Positions 8,924-17,619 of a stretch of 64,000 nucleotides of DNA are shown in pieces. The DNA comes from Maribacter sp. 4G9 (lineage in GTDB: Bacteria; Bacteroidota; Bacteroidia; Flavobacteriales; Flavobacteriaceae), in assembly GCF_002742265.1 (NCBI RefSeq), contig NZ_MDGL01000149.1, forward strand, positions 124,001 through 188,000. The letters run 5' to 3'. The notes under the pieces are model-generated. The model was not told the origin of the DNA, ran no database searches, and saw only the letters and a list, made by a program, of their open reading frames with translations. The position numbers and the translations under genes were made by a program. The first letter of the stretch is position 1. Each line of letters opens with the position of its first letter.

Positions 8924-9508
8924 TTACCAAGGAAACGTTTGATATAACATAGGTATTGTGATTAATAAAACAATAATACTCGCTACCAAAACAAAAATGG
9001 ATTGTTTAATCCTACCCATGTTTTGGACGGCGTAAGCCAACAACAGTACGGCCATCACAATAATTAATTGGGAGATTTCGATTCCGGTCGCGAATCCCAG
9101 TAACGGTGTTACTTTCTCATCCTCTCCTGAAATCAGCATCTTAAAATAATTTGAAAATCCAAAACCGTGGATGAGACCAAAAAAAGCGGTTGCCAGTGCA
9201 TGCAACAAAATATTGCTCTGCCCTTGTAACCTCTTTAAGTAAACTATGTTGAAGATTGCCGTCAAAAATATGGTTACGGGTATTAAAAATTCAATTAAAC
9301 CAACATCCATAACCACTATTTCAAAAACCGAAAGCATCAAGGAAAGACAATGGGTAATCGTAAAGACCGTTGCCAGGACCAAGACCTTTTTCCAACTCTT
9401 GAAGGTAAAAGGAATTGCCAATGCCGATAAAAACAGGATATGGTCATAAGCACTAAAATCCAACACATGGTTTAGCCCCATTTTTATGTAAAACCAAAAA
9501 TTCTCCAT
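8924..9508 (-). CDS. HupE/UreJ family membrane protein
   Basis: This 194-residue protein has about six membrane helices and the HupE/UreJ pattern: an N-terminal helix with HVLDFSAYDHILFL (histidines and aspartates facing a metal path), THCLSL in the second helix and FGLIHGFGFS near residue 118. Relatives are proposed nickel or cobalt permeases near hydrogenase or urease genes. No such metalloenzyme is found here, so the transported metal is an inference. It is followed by no partner; the J-domain gene upstream runs in the same direction with a 14-base gap. Confidence 0.85.
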   Translation of the reverse strand: MENFWFYIKMGLNHVLDFSAYDHILFLSALAIPFTFKSWKKVLVLATVFTITHCLSLMLSVFEIVVMDVGLIEFLIPVTIFLTAIFNIVYLKRLQGQSNILLHALATAFFGLIHGFGFSNYFKMLISGEDEKVTPLLGFATGIEISQLIIVMAVLLLAYAVQNMGRIKQSIFVLVASIIVLLITIPMLYQTFPW

Positions 9509-9522
9509 AACTAGTCATTTTT

Positions 9523-10263
9523 TTAACTGATTCCCCTTTCCTTTTGTATGGTTTCATAGGCAAGCTGCACCTGCTTGAATTTTTCCTCCGCACCTCTTTT
9601 TATGGCCTCGTCCTGTGTATTCACCCTATCCGGATGGTATTTTTTAGCCATGGTACGGTAGGCTTTTTTTACCTCTTCATTAGTAGCGGATTTTTCTATC
9701 TCCAATATTTTATAGGAATTATCGGCCGATTTTATGAACATGGCCATAATACTTTCAAAATCTACTTGGGATACCCGCAGATAACCGGCAATTTCCCTGA
9801 TTTTATGTATCTCTGGAGTGCTGACATTCCCATCGGCCTGAGCGATACCGAACAAAAAATGAAGTAATTGGAGCCGTACTTCATACCGTGTCCTTTGTGC
9901 CAAAAAACTACTTATCCGCTGTGCGGAAATTTCCCTTTTTTTATTGATATCGTTAAAGGTCCTAAAAATGGCGTTCGCCTTTTCCTTTCCATAAGTGCCT
10001 ACAAAATACTGCCGTACGTAGTCCATTTCCTGTTGGCTTACCTGCCCATCTGCCTTGATTACAATGGAACATAAGGAAAGTAAGTTCAGTTCAAAGTCCG
10101 CAGGAGATACATTGGGTCTTGTAAAATCACCAAAAACGGTCTGCGCCCTACCATTTCCCGACCCAAAAAGACTGTCCAAGGCACTTCCAACGAAAAAACC
10201 TAGAACAGCGCCCGCAAATCCCCTAATAAAAAAGCCAACTAAAGCCCCAATCCATTTAATCAT
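9523..10263 (-). CDS. TerB/DjlA-like J-domain protein
   Basis: This 246-residue protein has a glycine-zipper membrane segment at residues 6-33, a TerB-like helical domain (about 55-165, FELNLLSLCSIVIKADGQ and FGIAQADGNVS) and a C-terminal J domain (about 180-244) with the HPD motif in KKYHPDRVN. The order matches DjlA, a membrane-bound DnaK co-chaperone. It lies directly upstream of the HupE/UreJ gene on the same strand (14 bases). It should recruit DnaK to a membrane substrate that the sequence does not identify. Confidence 0.9.
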   Translation of the reverse strand: MIKWIGALVGFFIRGFAGAVLGFFVGSALDSLFGSGNGRAQTVFGDFTRPNVSPADFELNLLSLCSIVIKADGQVSQQEMDYVRQYFVGTYGKEKANAIFRTFNDINKKREISAQRISSFLAQRTRYEVRLQLLHFLFGIAQADGNVSTPEIHKIREIAGYLRVSQVDFESIMAMFIKSADNSYKILEIEKSATNEEVKKAYRTMAKKYHPDRVNTQDEAIKRGAEEKFKQVQLAYETIQKERGIS

Positions 10264-10358
10264 TGCTATCTTTTGATAATTGCCAAAGATATAATATTAG
10301 GTAGAAAACCTACGACTAAGGAAACGTTAAGGTCTCCCTTAAAATAGTTCAAATTATT

Positions 10359-10366
10359 TATCTTTG
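10359..10366 (+). promoter_or_regulatory. TAnnTTTG -7 element for the bacilliredoxin gene
   Basis: TATCTTTG is an exact match to the Bacteroidota -7 consensus and lies 31 bases before the ATG. A -33 TTG is not obvious, only TTAAGG and TTAAAA at nearby positions. Confidence 0.45.
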
Positions 10367-10397
10367 TGTCTCAGATTTTTTAATAAAAAAATAAACT

Positions 10398-10808
10398 ATG
10401 TATCCAGCAGAATTAGTAAAACCTATGAGAGACGACTTGGCTTCTGCCGGGTTTGAAGAATTATATACGGCAGAAGCAGTTGAAAATGCCATCAAACAGC
10501 AAGGGACCACACTGGTAGTGGTCAATTCCGTTTGTGGATGTGCGGCTGCCAACGCTAGACCAGCGGCAAAAATGAGCTTACGGAACGAAAAAACTCCAGA
10601 TCATACGGTCACCGTATTCGCAGGAGTGGATACGGAAGCCGTCAACGCTGCAAGAAATTTGATGGTTCCCTTTCCACCGTCTTCACCTTCCATGGCCCTA
10701 TTCAAGGATGGCGAACTGGTCCACATGATAGAGCGCCATCATATTGAGGGAAGGCCTGCTGAAATGATTGCTGAGAACCTTGTACTAGCCTACAACGATT
10801 TCTGCTAG
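10398..10808 (+). CDS. Bacilliredoxin of the BrxA/BrxB (YphP/DUF1094) family
   Basis: This 136-residue thioredoxin-fold protein has the hallmark CGC motif (C46-G47-C48 in NSVCGCAAA) and the conserved FPPSSPSMALF and HMIERHHIEGR segments. BrxA/B proteins remove bacillithiol from mixed disulfides on proteins after oxidative stress. Its presence suggests that this organism makes bacillithiol; no bsh biosynthesis gene lies in the window. It is a single-gene unit with its own promoter and a strong terminator at 10847. Confidence 0.93.
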   Translation: MYPAELVKPMRDDLASAGFEELYTAEAVENAIKQQGTTLVVVNSVCGCAAANARPAAKMSLRNEKTPDHTVTVFAGVDTEAVNAARNLMVPFPPSSPSMALFKDGELVHMIERHHIEGRPAEMIAENLVLAYNDFC

Positions 10809-10846
10809 GCAGTATCCTTTTTTCAACCTTATTTTAGATATTTTAC

Positions 10847-10877
10847 ACCGCTCTTAATAGAGCGGTTTTTTATTTTT
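10847..10877 (+). terminator. Strong intrinsic terminator
   Basis: ACCGCTCT (10847-10854), loop TAAT and AGAGCGGT (10859-10866) form a perfect 8-bp GC-rich stem followed by TTTTTTATTTTT. It ends the bacilliredoxin gene and lies only six bases before the next ATG, insulating plsC. Confidence 0.92.
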
Positions 10878-10882
10878 GTAAC

Positions 10883-11620
10883 ATGCAAAAGATACTATCC
10901 TACATTGTTACCCCTTTTTTTTTCATTGCCTTTGGGATGACCCTGTTGGTTTTCCATCCTATACTTTGGCTGAGCTTAAAACTATTTGGTTATCCGGGTA
11001 TTAAGAAAACTGTTAGCCTCCTCAATCTTAGCTTAATGCGCTCAACTAATATTCTAGGAACTACGTACAGGTTTACAAATCCCCACGAAATACCAACTGA
11101 TAGACCACTAATAGTAGTGACCAATCACCAAAGTATGTACGACATTCCCCCCATAATTTGGTACATGAGGAAACACCACCCAAAGTTTGTGAGCAAAAAG
11201 GAATTGGGGAAAGGAATTCCAAGCGTCTCGTATAATTTGAGGCATGGTGGTTCAGTTTTGATAGACAGAAAGGATGCCAAAGCTTCAATCATGGAAATTG
11301 GAAAATTGGGTACATACATAGAAAAATATAACCGGACCGCCGTTATTTTCCCCGAAGGAACAAGAAGTAGGGATGGACATCCAAAACCCTTTAAACCTAT
11401 GGGATTAAAGATGCTGATGAAGAAAGCCCCATCTGCTTTGATAGTTCCTATAAGCATCAATAATTCCTGGAAATTGGTCCAATATGGTAAATTCCCCATG
11501 GGATTAGGGGCGAAAGTTTCCTTTGATGTCCACGAACCATTTGAAAATGATGGAGACTTTGATGGATTGCTTGCCAAAGCCGAAGCTGCCGTAGTTTCCG
11601 GAATAAATTCATTTAAATGA
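10883..11620 (+). CDS. plsC: 1-acyl-sn-glycerol-3-phosphate acyltransferase
   Basis: This 245-residue membrane enzyme adds the second acyl chain to lysophosphatidic acid in phospholipid synthesis. It has an N-terminal membrane helix (about 8-32), the catalytic NHxxxxD motif (N81, H82, D87 in NHQSMYDIP) and the substrate-binding FPEGTRSRDG box near residue 156. Length is normal for PlsC. Its stop overlaps the start of the HD gene by 4 bases (ATGA), so the two are translationally coupled. Confidence 0.93.
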   Translation: MQKILSYIVTPFFFIAFGMTLLVFHPILWLSLKLFGYPGIKKTVSLLNLSLMRSTNILGTTYRFTNPHEIPTDRPLIVVTNHQSMYDIPPIIWYMRKHHPKFVSKKELGKGIPSVSYNLRHGGSVLIDRKDAKASIMEIGKLGTYIEKYNRTAVIFPEGTRSRDGHPKPFKPMGLKMLMKKAPSALIVPISINNSWKLVQYGKFPMGLGAKVSFDVHEPFENDGDFDGLLAKAEAAVVSGINSFK

Positions 11621-12294
11621 GCAATACCCAAATCGTTGAGGAAACCATCGCCTTTGTAAAGGAAACACTACAGAATGCCGAAGGTGGGCATGATTGGTTT
11701 CATATAAAAAGGGTATTTCAAAACAGTATGCTCATTGCAAAGGACGAAAAAGTGGATATTCTTGTGGTAAGCCTCGCAGCCTTATTGCACGATATAGCCG
11801 ATGCAAAATTTCATAATGGCGATGAAACTGTAGGACCTCAAATGGCCTCAGACTTCCTTAACTCTCTTAAGGTCAAGAAAAAAATAGTCCGGCATGTCAT
11901 AAAAATTATTGAACACATATCCTTTAAAAACAGTCTAGATAAGTCCAAAAAGAAGTCTTTCAGCTCCAAGGAACTTGAAGTTGTTCAGGATGCCGATCGT
12001 TTGGATGCCATTGGTGCTATTGGTATTGCCCGGGCATTCAATTATGGCGGCTTCAAAAACAGGGAAATCTACAATCCTGATATTGCCCCAAATCTAAAAC
12101 TGAGCAAGGAAGCCTATAAAAATTCTACTGCCCCAACCATCAACCATTTCTACGAAAAATTGCTCCTCCTAAAGGATAAAATGAATACTCCTACAGGGAA
12201 AAAGCTTGCGGAATCAAGGCACCAATTTATGTTGGATTACTTGGAACAGTTTTATGCCGAATGGAATCCATTGATTGCTAAACCAAAGCAATAA
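11617..12294 (+). CDS. HD domain phosphohydrolase
   Basis: This 225-residue protein has the HD superfamily metal site: a histidine in HDWFHIKRV (residues 25-33), H58-D59 in LLHDIAD and the later aspartate in VQDADRLDAIGA. It resembles the YedJ/YpgQ group, which hydrolyse nucleotides, but the substrate is not fixed by sequence. It is coupled to plsC by a 4-base overlap. Confidence 0.9.
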   Translation: MSNTQIVEETIAFVKETLQNAEGGHDWFHIKRVFQNSMLIAKDEKVDILVVSLAALLHDIADAKFHNGDETVGPQMASDFLNSLKVKKKIVRHVIKIIEHISFKNSLDKSKKKSFSSKELEVVQDADRLDAIGAIGIARAFNYGGFKNREIYNPDIAPNLKLSKEAYKNSTAPTINHFYEKLLLLKDKMNTPTGKKLAESRHQFMLDYLEQFYAEWNPLIAKPKQ

Positions 12295-12295
12295 A

Positions 12296-12323
12296 AAAGG
12301 GAAATCCAAATAGATTCCCCTTT
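12296..12323 (-). terminator. Terminator between convergent genes
   Basis: AAAGGGAAATC (12296-12306) pairs with GATTCCCCTTT (12313-12323) with one mismatch. On the minus strand the stem is followed by TTTTTTATTG, which is a good tail, so it ends the glycosyltransferase gene that stops at 12355. It may also act weakly for the HD gene on the plus strand. Confidence 0.75.
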
Positions 12324-12354
12324 CAACGAAAATTAATAATCTCGATTTTTTTGA

Positions 12355-13767
12355 CTATCCCCTGGTCAACCAACCTCTTCTATTGGCGGTCGCAATGGCA
12401 TAAGGAGTTATCCAGAACAGTCCGAATGTATACATTACGCTATAGGAATAAGCCCAGAATGATTCTATAAAGTTATATCTATTCGCATAAAAAATAACTG
12501 GAAAAGTAGATAGTACCAGAATACTCAAGAACGTTGAGCTAACAAATAAGATTGGATGTGTTAGAACAAAATACAGCATAAACAAAAGGAATGGGTAACT
12601 CATGACAATCTTAGTTGCCTGACTAAAGAACAATAGTCGTGTGCCCGCCTTGTTTCCTTTCCTAAAGTTTGTAAATACATACTTGGACATTTCAATATTC
12701 TCCCTAACGTTGCTCCTGCCCCATCTAATGAACATTTTATAAAGGCCTTTGTATTTTTCAGGAACATTGGTATAAGCATAGGCATTTCTTTGAAATAGCA
12801 CATGATATCCTTGCTTCAAAATCATATTGGTCATGGCACGGTCCTCTCCAATATCGGATGGTTGCCCCATAAAGGTTTGGTTTATCCATGCATCCAAACA
12901 GGCAAATACGGCAGTTCTGCGATATGCCGCCAAGGCCCCCGGGGTACAAAGAACTGAATTGAGGCTACTTTCGGCTGATCTTACAAATTCAAAACTCAAA
13001 ACAAAGCTCACGTCCAACATTTTAGGAATCAAGGCCTCCTTATTGTTCAATACCCTAATGTTACCTGCAACGGCACCGCAGTTTTCGTTTGTCACAAAAG
13101 GACTTACCAAATTCCTTAAGGTATCCTTCTTTACAATGGAATCACTATCCACAGTTACAAAAACCTCCCCAATCCCCTCATTAAAACCACGGTATAAGGC
13201 ATGTCTTTTTCCCATATTCTTCGGTTGTTGGCAAATGGAAACCCGATCACCCAAAACCTTTTTGGCCTCTTGCATCCAATGCCAGGTATCGTCCTTGCTC
13301 CCATCATCAATAGAAAGCAATTGTAGTTTTTCTACGGGATAATCGCTTTCCGCCAAACTCATCAAAGTGGCATATACCTGTTTCCCTTCGTTGTATGCGG
13401 GAACGATAACGGTACATGTAGGAAGCTCCTCGTCTGAAACCGATGCTATTGCCCTGTAGCGAAAATATCTGTATAAGGTGTAGACAAAAAAACCAGCTTT
13501 GAATAGAAAAAGCCCGGTCGCAATAACCATAAATATTAAACCGAAAGTAGTACTCATTCGGTCTTGATTGAACTGGTCATAATCTGCCTGCAAGACATAC
13601 ATTATATAGATGGACGCGATCATTAGTACAAACGTGCTGCCCATAACAAAAACGCCCCGCGCATTTGCGTTTTGAATAAAAGATTGGAACCTTGATTTCA
13701 ATAAAAAACCGTTCGCTATACTTGGTTTGGTATCGGAGCGGTCAACATCATTTAATCTTGGTGTCAT
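12355..13767 (-). CDS. Family 2 processive-type glycosyltransferase
   Basis: This 470-residue membrane protein has two N-terminal membrane segments (about 38-60 and 73-95), a GT2 catalytic domain with VIVPAYNEG at 120-128, DDGS at 154-157, the nucleotide-sugar D207-S-D209 motif in VTVDSDS, GEDRAM near 312 and a (Q/R)xxRW-like FIRWGRS motif near 358, then three or more C-terminal helices. This is the hyaluronan/NodC/chitin synthase layout, so it probably makes and exports a polysaccharide. The ATG at 13765-13767 is chosen; an in-frame TTG six codons upstream is less likely. It stands alone, with no other polysaccharide genes nearby. Confidence 0.88.
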   Translation of the reverse strand: MTPRLNDVDRSDTKPSIANGFLLKSRFQSFIQNANARGVFVMGSTFVLMIASIYIMYVLQADYDQFNQDRMSTTFGLIFMVIATGLFLFKAGFFVYTLYRYFRYRAIASVSDEELPTCTVIVPAYNEGKQVYATLMSLAESDYPVEKLQLLSIDDGSKDDTWHWMQEAKKVLGDRVSICQQPKNMGKRHALYRGFNEGIGEVFVTVDSDSIVKKDTLRNLVSPFVTNENCGAVAGNIRVLNNKEALIPKMLDVSFVLSFEFVRSAESSLNSVLCTPGALAAYRRTAVFACLDAWINQTFMGQPSDIGEDRAMTNMILKQGYHVLFQRNAYAYTNVPEKYKGLYKMFIRWGRSNVRENIEMSKYVFTNFRKGNKAGTRLLFFSQATKIVMSYPFLLFMLYFVLTHPILFVSSTFLSILVLSTFPVIFYANRYNFIESFWAYSYSVMYTFGLFWITPYAIATANRRGWLTRG

Positions 13768-14062
13768 TGTGTTTTCAGATTTCAATTGTGTCCTTGATTT
13801 GTTCTAGTGGTTATACGGCTACAATGCCACTCTGGATTTTTATTTATGATATATTTATGTAAAAAGCGATTCTTTAACTTTTTGGTAAGAATTTGCGATG
13901 GATTAGGCCTATAAATTCATCAAATTCAAAATGAAGGTGACATCATTTTTTTATGAATACCAAAAAATACACCTCATCATTTTATAAGTTTAATAATAAC
14001 TACAAGGCAGAAATAAAAAGTCAATTTTTTGTACCTTACTAGCCCAGACAAATTATTTAACC

Positions 14063-15487
14063 ATGCAAAGAAGAAAGTTTATTAAAAATACCGCCGCCGC
14101 GTCCGCGGCCTTTTCAATTGTACCCAGTTTTGTTATGGGCAAATCACATGTTCCTCCCAGTGATACGCTATATGTTGGTGCCTTTGGGGTTGGGGGAAGG
14201 GGTGCCGGTGTGATCCAGGGCCTTAACGAAACCCAAAAAGTAAAATTCGTTTCCTTTTGCGATGTCGATGATAGAAGGGCCGCCGAAACCTATGCCAATT
14301 TTCCCGATGTAAAAAGGTACAAGGATTTTAGAACGGTCTATGACAAACATTTGAACGATATGGACGCCATAATGGTGGCCACGCCCGATCACATGCATGC
14401 ATCCATAGCTTTGCCTTTTATGCGGGCAAAAAAACATGCCTATGTTGAAAAACCGTTGACGCATAATATCAATGAAGCCCGCTTGATGACACAGGTCGCC
14501 AAGGAAAACGGCATTGTCACCCAAATGGGGAACCAAGGTGCCTCAAGTGACGGCAGTAGGGAAGCCAAGGAATGGATAGATTCTGGCATTATTGGAAAGG
14601 TTTATAAGGTAGATTGTTGGACGAACAGACCCGTATGGCCCCAAGGTGTTCCCGTACCTCAAGGCAAGGACCGAATTCCCAAGGGACTGGACTGGGACCT
14701 TTGGTTGGGAACTGCCGAAATGAGGGATTATAATGACGCGTATCTTCCTTTTAAATGGAGAGGCTTTTGGGACTTTGGTACAGGGGCTTTGGGTGATATG
14801 GGTTGCCATATTATGGAAACTCCTTTTAGTGTTTTGGGGCTAGGCTATCCAACAGAGGCAGAGGCGAGTTGCACCACCAACTGGGTTGGGGACTTCGTAG
14901 AGGCGGACTACAGCGAATCGTGCCCAGCATCTTCCATCGTCCGATTAAAATTCAATACTCTTGAGCATGGTGACATCGCACTTAACTGGTACGATGGCGG
15001 ATTGCTCCCAGATTTACCGGATGAACTGAAGGATGGCGAAACCATTGGCGATTCTGGCGGAGGAAGCATTTTCTACGGTACCCGAGGGATTTTGGTCTGT
15101 GATACCTATTCCAGAAACGCGCGATTATTGCCCTCAACGACCATGGAATTGTTGACACCCCCAAAACCCTATTTAAAACGGATTGAAGGTGATACTGGCG
15201 GACACCAGCGCAACTTTGTGGAAGGATGTCTACAAGGCGCTGAAACTTCCTCCAATTTTGAACGCTCCGGACCTTTGACCGAAGCCGTTTTAATGGGTAA
15301 TTTGGCCATTAAGGCCTTTCAATATAAAAAATTGAAAGAAGGCAAAAAATTGGGTGATTGGGATCCCTTTGAATATCCCGGTAGAAGAAAAATCCTTTGG
15401 GATGGTGACAATATGCGCGTAACCAATTGGGACAAGGCCAACGAATGGGTAAAAGGAAGTTACCGAAAAGGCTGGGAATTAAGCTAA
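14063..15487 (+). CDS. Gfo/Idh/MocA family oxidoreductase with twin-arginine signal
   Basis: This 474-residue protein has a twin-arginine signal (MQRRKFIKNTA), a Rossmann NAD(P) site FGVGGRG at 41-47, the family EKP motif at E129-K130-P131 and a C-terminal alpha/beta substrate domain with ALGDMGCH near 245. Relatives oxidise or epimerise sugars and inositols, often in the periplasm in Bacteroidota. The substrate cannot be read from sequence. It parallels the TIM-barrel isomerase at 167, a family that often occurs with such oxidoreductases. A 295-base AT-rich upstream gap (13768-14062) holds no gene. A terminator follows. Confidence 0.9.
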   Translation: MQRRKFIKNTAAASAAFSIVPSFVMGKSHVPPSDTLYVGAFGVGGRGAGVIQGLNETQKVKFVSFCDVDDRRAAETYANFPDVKRYKDFRTVYDKHLNDMDAIMVATPDHMHASIALPFMRAKKHAYVEKPLTHNINEARLMTQVAKENGIVTQMGNQGASSDGSREAKEWIDSGIIGKVYKVDCWTNRPVWPQGVPVPQGKDRIPKGLDWDLWLGTAEMRDYNDAYLPFKWRGFWDFGTGALGDMGCHIMETPFSVLGLGYPTEAEASCTTNWVGDFVEADYSESCPASSIVRLKFNTLEHGDIALNWYDGGLLPDLPDELKDGETIGDSGGGSIFYGTRGILVCDTYSRNARLLPSTTMELLTPPKPYLKRIEGDTGGHQRNFVEGCLQGAETSSNFERSGPLTEAVLMGNLAIKAFQYKKLKEGKKLGDWDPFEYPGRRKILWDGDNMRVTNWDKANEWVKGSYRKGWELS

Positions 15488-15513
15488 ACTGATCCAATTT
15501 AAGCAATAGAAGG

Positions 15514-15550
15514 CCGTCTAAAACGTAATTTGATTTAGACGGTTTTTTTT
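15514..15550 (+). terminator. Intrinsic terminator
   Basis: CCGTCTAAA (15514-15522) pairs perfectly with TTTAGACGG (15534-15542) and is followed by eight T residues. It ends the Gfo/Idh/MocA gene. Confidence 0.92.
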
Positions 15551-15600
15551 GTGATAAAAAAGATATACTTTCATTGAATTCAAAAATCAAACCATATCAT

Positions 15601-17337
15601 ATGTCCCTAAATCAATTCGCTTCGCGTTCCCTTCTGTTAATTTGCATCGCATTCCTTATACAATCCTGTTCAACCGAAAAGAAACAGACAGGCACCTTGC
15701 TGATCCACGGTGGCCCAATTTACACCATGGATTCCCTGAATCCCAAGGTTGAGGCCGTTGTGACCCTTGACAACAAAATACTGTTTTCCGGTAGTTTGGA
15801 GGATGCCGAAAAACTAAAAGGCCCAGAGACCCAAGAAATAAATCTTGAAGGCAAAACCATGACACCCGGACTGATCGAAGGGCATGGGCATTTTATGGGT
15901 CTCGGTTACAATGAACTCAATCTCGACCTCATCAATACCAAAAGCTTCCAGGAAATTATCGATGCCGTTGCCGATGCGGTCCAGAAAGCAAAGCCAGGAG
16001 AATGGATTACGGGACGGGGCTGGCACCAGAGCAAATGGGACCAACTCCCTGAAAACAGCGTTTTGGGTTTCCCAACCCATGAAGCACTTAGTGCCATATC
16101 ACCGGACAACCCCGTGTATTTAAGACATGCCAGTGGCCATGCCGGTTTTGCCAATGCCAAGGCCATGGAATTGGCCGGTCTTCAAGTGATGGGAACGGAA
16201 AATATGGACGCGCTCTCCGTGGAAGGCGGTGAGGTCATCGTGGATGACCTGGGGCTTCCAACAGGCGTCTTTAATGAGCGCGCCATGACCCTTATTACCA
16301 AACACATCCCAGAAAACACCCCGGAAAAGGACATTCAAGCCTTCGAACTTGCCGTAGCGGCCTGCCACAGGAACGGTATCACAGGATTCCACGATGCAGG
16401 CATCGGGAGGGAGACCATTGCACTTTACAATAACATGAAGGCCGAAGGCAAAATGGGGATACGTATGTACGCCATGTTAACGGGATGGGACAAAGAGCTC
16501 CTCAATGAATGGTACGAAAAGGGTCCCAACGTAGACCCTGAGCACCTTTTTACAATACGGTCCATTAAATTGAATTGTGACGGGGCGCTTGGGTCTAGAG
16601 GTGCCTGGTTATTGGAATCCTATTCCGATAGACAAGATCACTTCGGCCATGAGACCCTGCCCATGGAATTTGTCAAGGAAACGTCCCTGAACGGTTTGGA
16701 ACATGGTTTCCAAGTGTGTTCCCATGCCATTGGAGATCGTGCCAACCGGGAAATCCTGGACCGCTATGAAGCGGCTTTTATGGAAAAACCACAGATGGTC
16801 AATGACAACAGGTTTCGTATTGAACATGCCCAACATTTACACCCGGACGACATTCCAAGGTTTGCGGAGCTTGGGGTCATACCCGCCATGCAGGCCGTGC
16901 ATTTATCCTCTGATCGTCCTTGGGCGATAGACCGATTGGGCGAAAAGCGTATCAAGGAAGGTGCCTATATGTGGCAGGCCCTATTAAAAAGTGGGATTCC
17001 CGTGGTGAACGGTACGGACGTTCCCGTGGAACCATTGAACCCCATAGCCAGTTTTTATGCAAGCGTCACACGGAAAACACTTGAAGGAAGTCCAGAAGGT
17101 GGCTATGAACCCGATCAGAAAATGACCCGGCAACAGGCATTGAGATCCTATACGCTCGATGCAGCCTATGGCGCCTTTGAAGAAGGTATTAAAGGTTCCA
17201 TTACCGAAGGTAAGCTGGCCGACTTTACCATTTATGACCAAGACCTAATGACGGTACCGGAGGATACATTATTGGACACTCAAGTGGCCATGACCATTTT
17301 TAATGGGCAGGTAGTTTACGCTAAGAATATGAATTGA
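15601..17337 (+). CDS. Lipoprotein amidohydrolase of the YtcJ type
   Basis: This 578-residue protein has a lipoprotein signal ending in LIQSC (Cys23) and an amidohydrolase domain of the YtcJ/imidazolonepropionase-like group: a GGPIYTMDS beta-sandwich start, GLIEGHGHFMGLG near residue 88 with the metal-binding His pair, RIEHAQHLHP near 410 and GTDVPVEPLNP near 470. Such enzymes hydrolyse C-N bonds, but the substrate is unknown. The ATG at 15601 is chosen because an upstream TTG (15574) would put nine polar residues before the lipid signal. It is a single-gene unit after a terminator. Confidence 0.9.
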   Translation: MSLNQFASRSLLLICIAFLIQSCSTEKKQTGTLLIHGGPIYTMDSLNPKVEAVVTLDNKILFSGSLEDAEKLKGPETQEINLEGKTMTPGLIEGHGHFMGLGYNELNLDLINTKSFQEIIDAVADAVQKAKPGEWITGRGWHQSKWDQLPENSVLGFPTHEALSAISPDNPVYLRHASGHAGFANAKAMELAGLQVMGTENMDALSVEGGEVIVDDLGLPTGVFNERAMTLITKHIPENTPEKDIQAFELAVAACHRNGITGFHDAGIGRETIALYNNMKAEGKMGIRMYAMLTGWDKELLNEWYEKGPNVDPEHLFTIRSIKLNCDGALGSRGAWLLESYSDRQDHFGHETLPMEFVKETSLNGLEHGFQVCSHAIGDRANREILDRYEAAFMEKPQMVNDNRFRIEHAQHLHPDDIPRFAELGVIPAMQAVHLSSDRPWAIDRLGEKRIKEGAYMWQALLKSGIPVVNGTDVPVEPLNPIASFYASVTRKTLEGSPEGGYEPDQKMTRQQALRSYTLDAAYGAFEEGIKGSITEGKLADFTIYDQDLMTVPEDTLLDTQVAMTIFNGQVVYAKNMN

Positions 17338-17434
17338 TGCCAGCAAAAGCATGGATGCTTACGTTAGGGGGTTCGTACCGACCAGACGAACGCTTAGCTA
17401 TTAGTTGTAGTTGTTTTTCAGTCCAAGTTTAACC

Positions 17435-17509
17435 AATAGGTTTCTAAAGCCATTCCAAGCGCAACTTTCCCCCGCTGGCGCGAGCGTTACGCTCGTGCCT
17501 AAACCTATT
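17435..17509. repeat. REP-like palindromic intergenic element
   Basis: A GC-rich hairpin, GCGCGAGCG (17478-17486), TTA, CGCTCGTGC (17490-17498), sits inside outer arms AATAGGTTT (17435-17443) and AAACCTATT (17501-17509). The hairpin has no T-tail and is far more GC-rich than the surrounding non-coding DNA. The structure fits REP elements of the kind mobilised by RAYT transposases; no transposase is nearby. The rest of the gap 17338-17619 holds no gene. Confidence 0.6.
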
Positions 17510-17619
17510 ACAAAAATGTGACCAAGCCAATAAATTGCTTTATGATCGTTTAGTTCCATCATATTGCCTTCTATGCAAAGTTTAAAACTTCCCTCAACTT
17601 AATGAAAATATCCAAAACT

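Noticed and set aside
15574-15600. TTG start nine codons before the amidohydrolase ATG
   Set aside because: It would place polar residues before a good lipoprotein signal that begins at the ATG.
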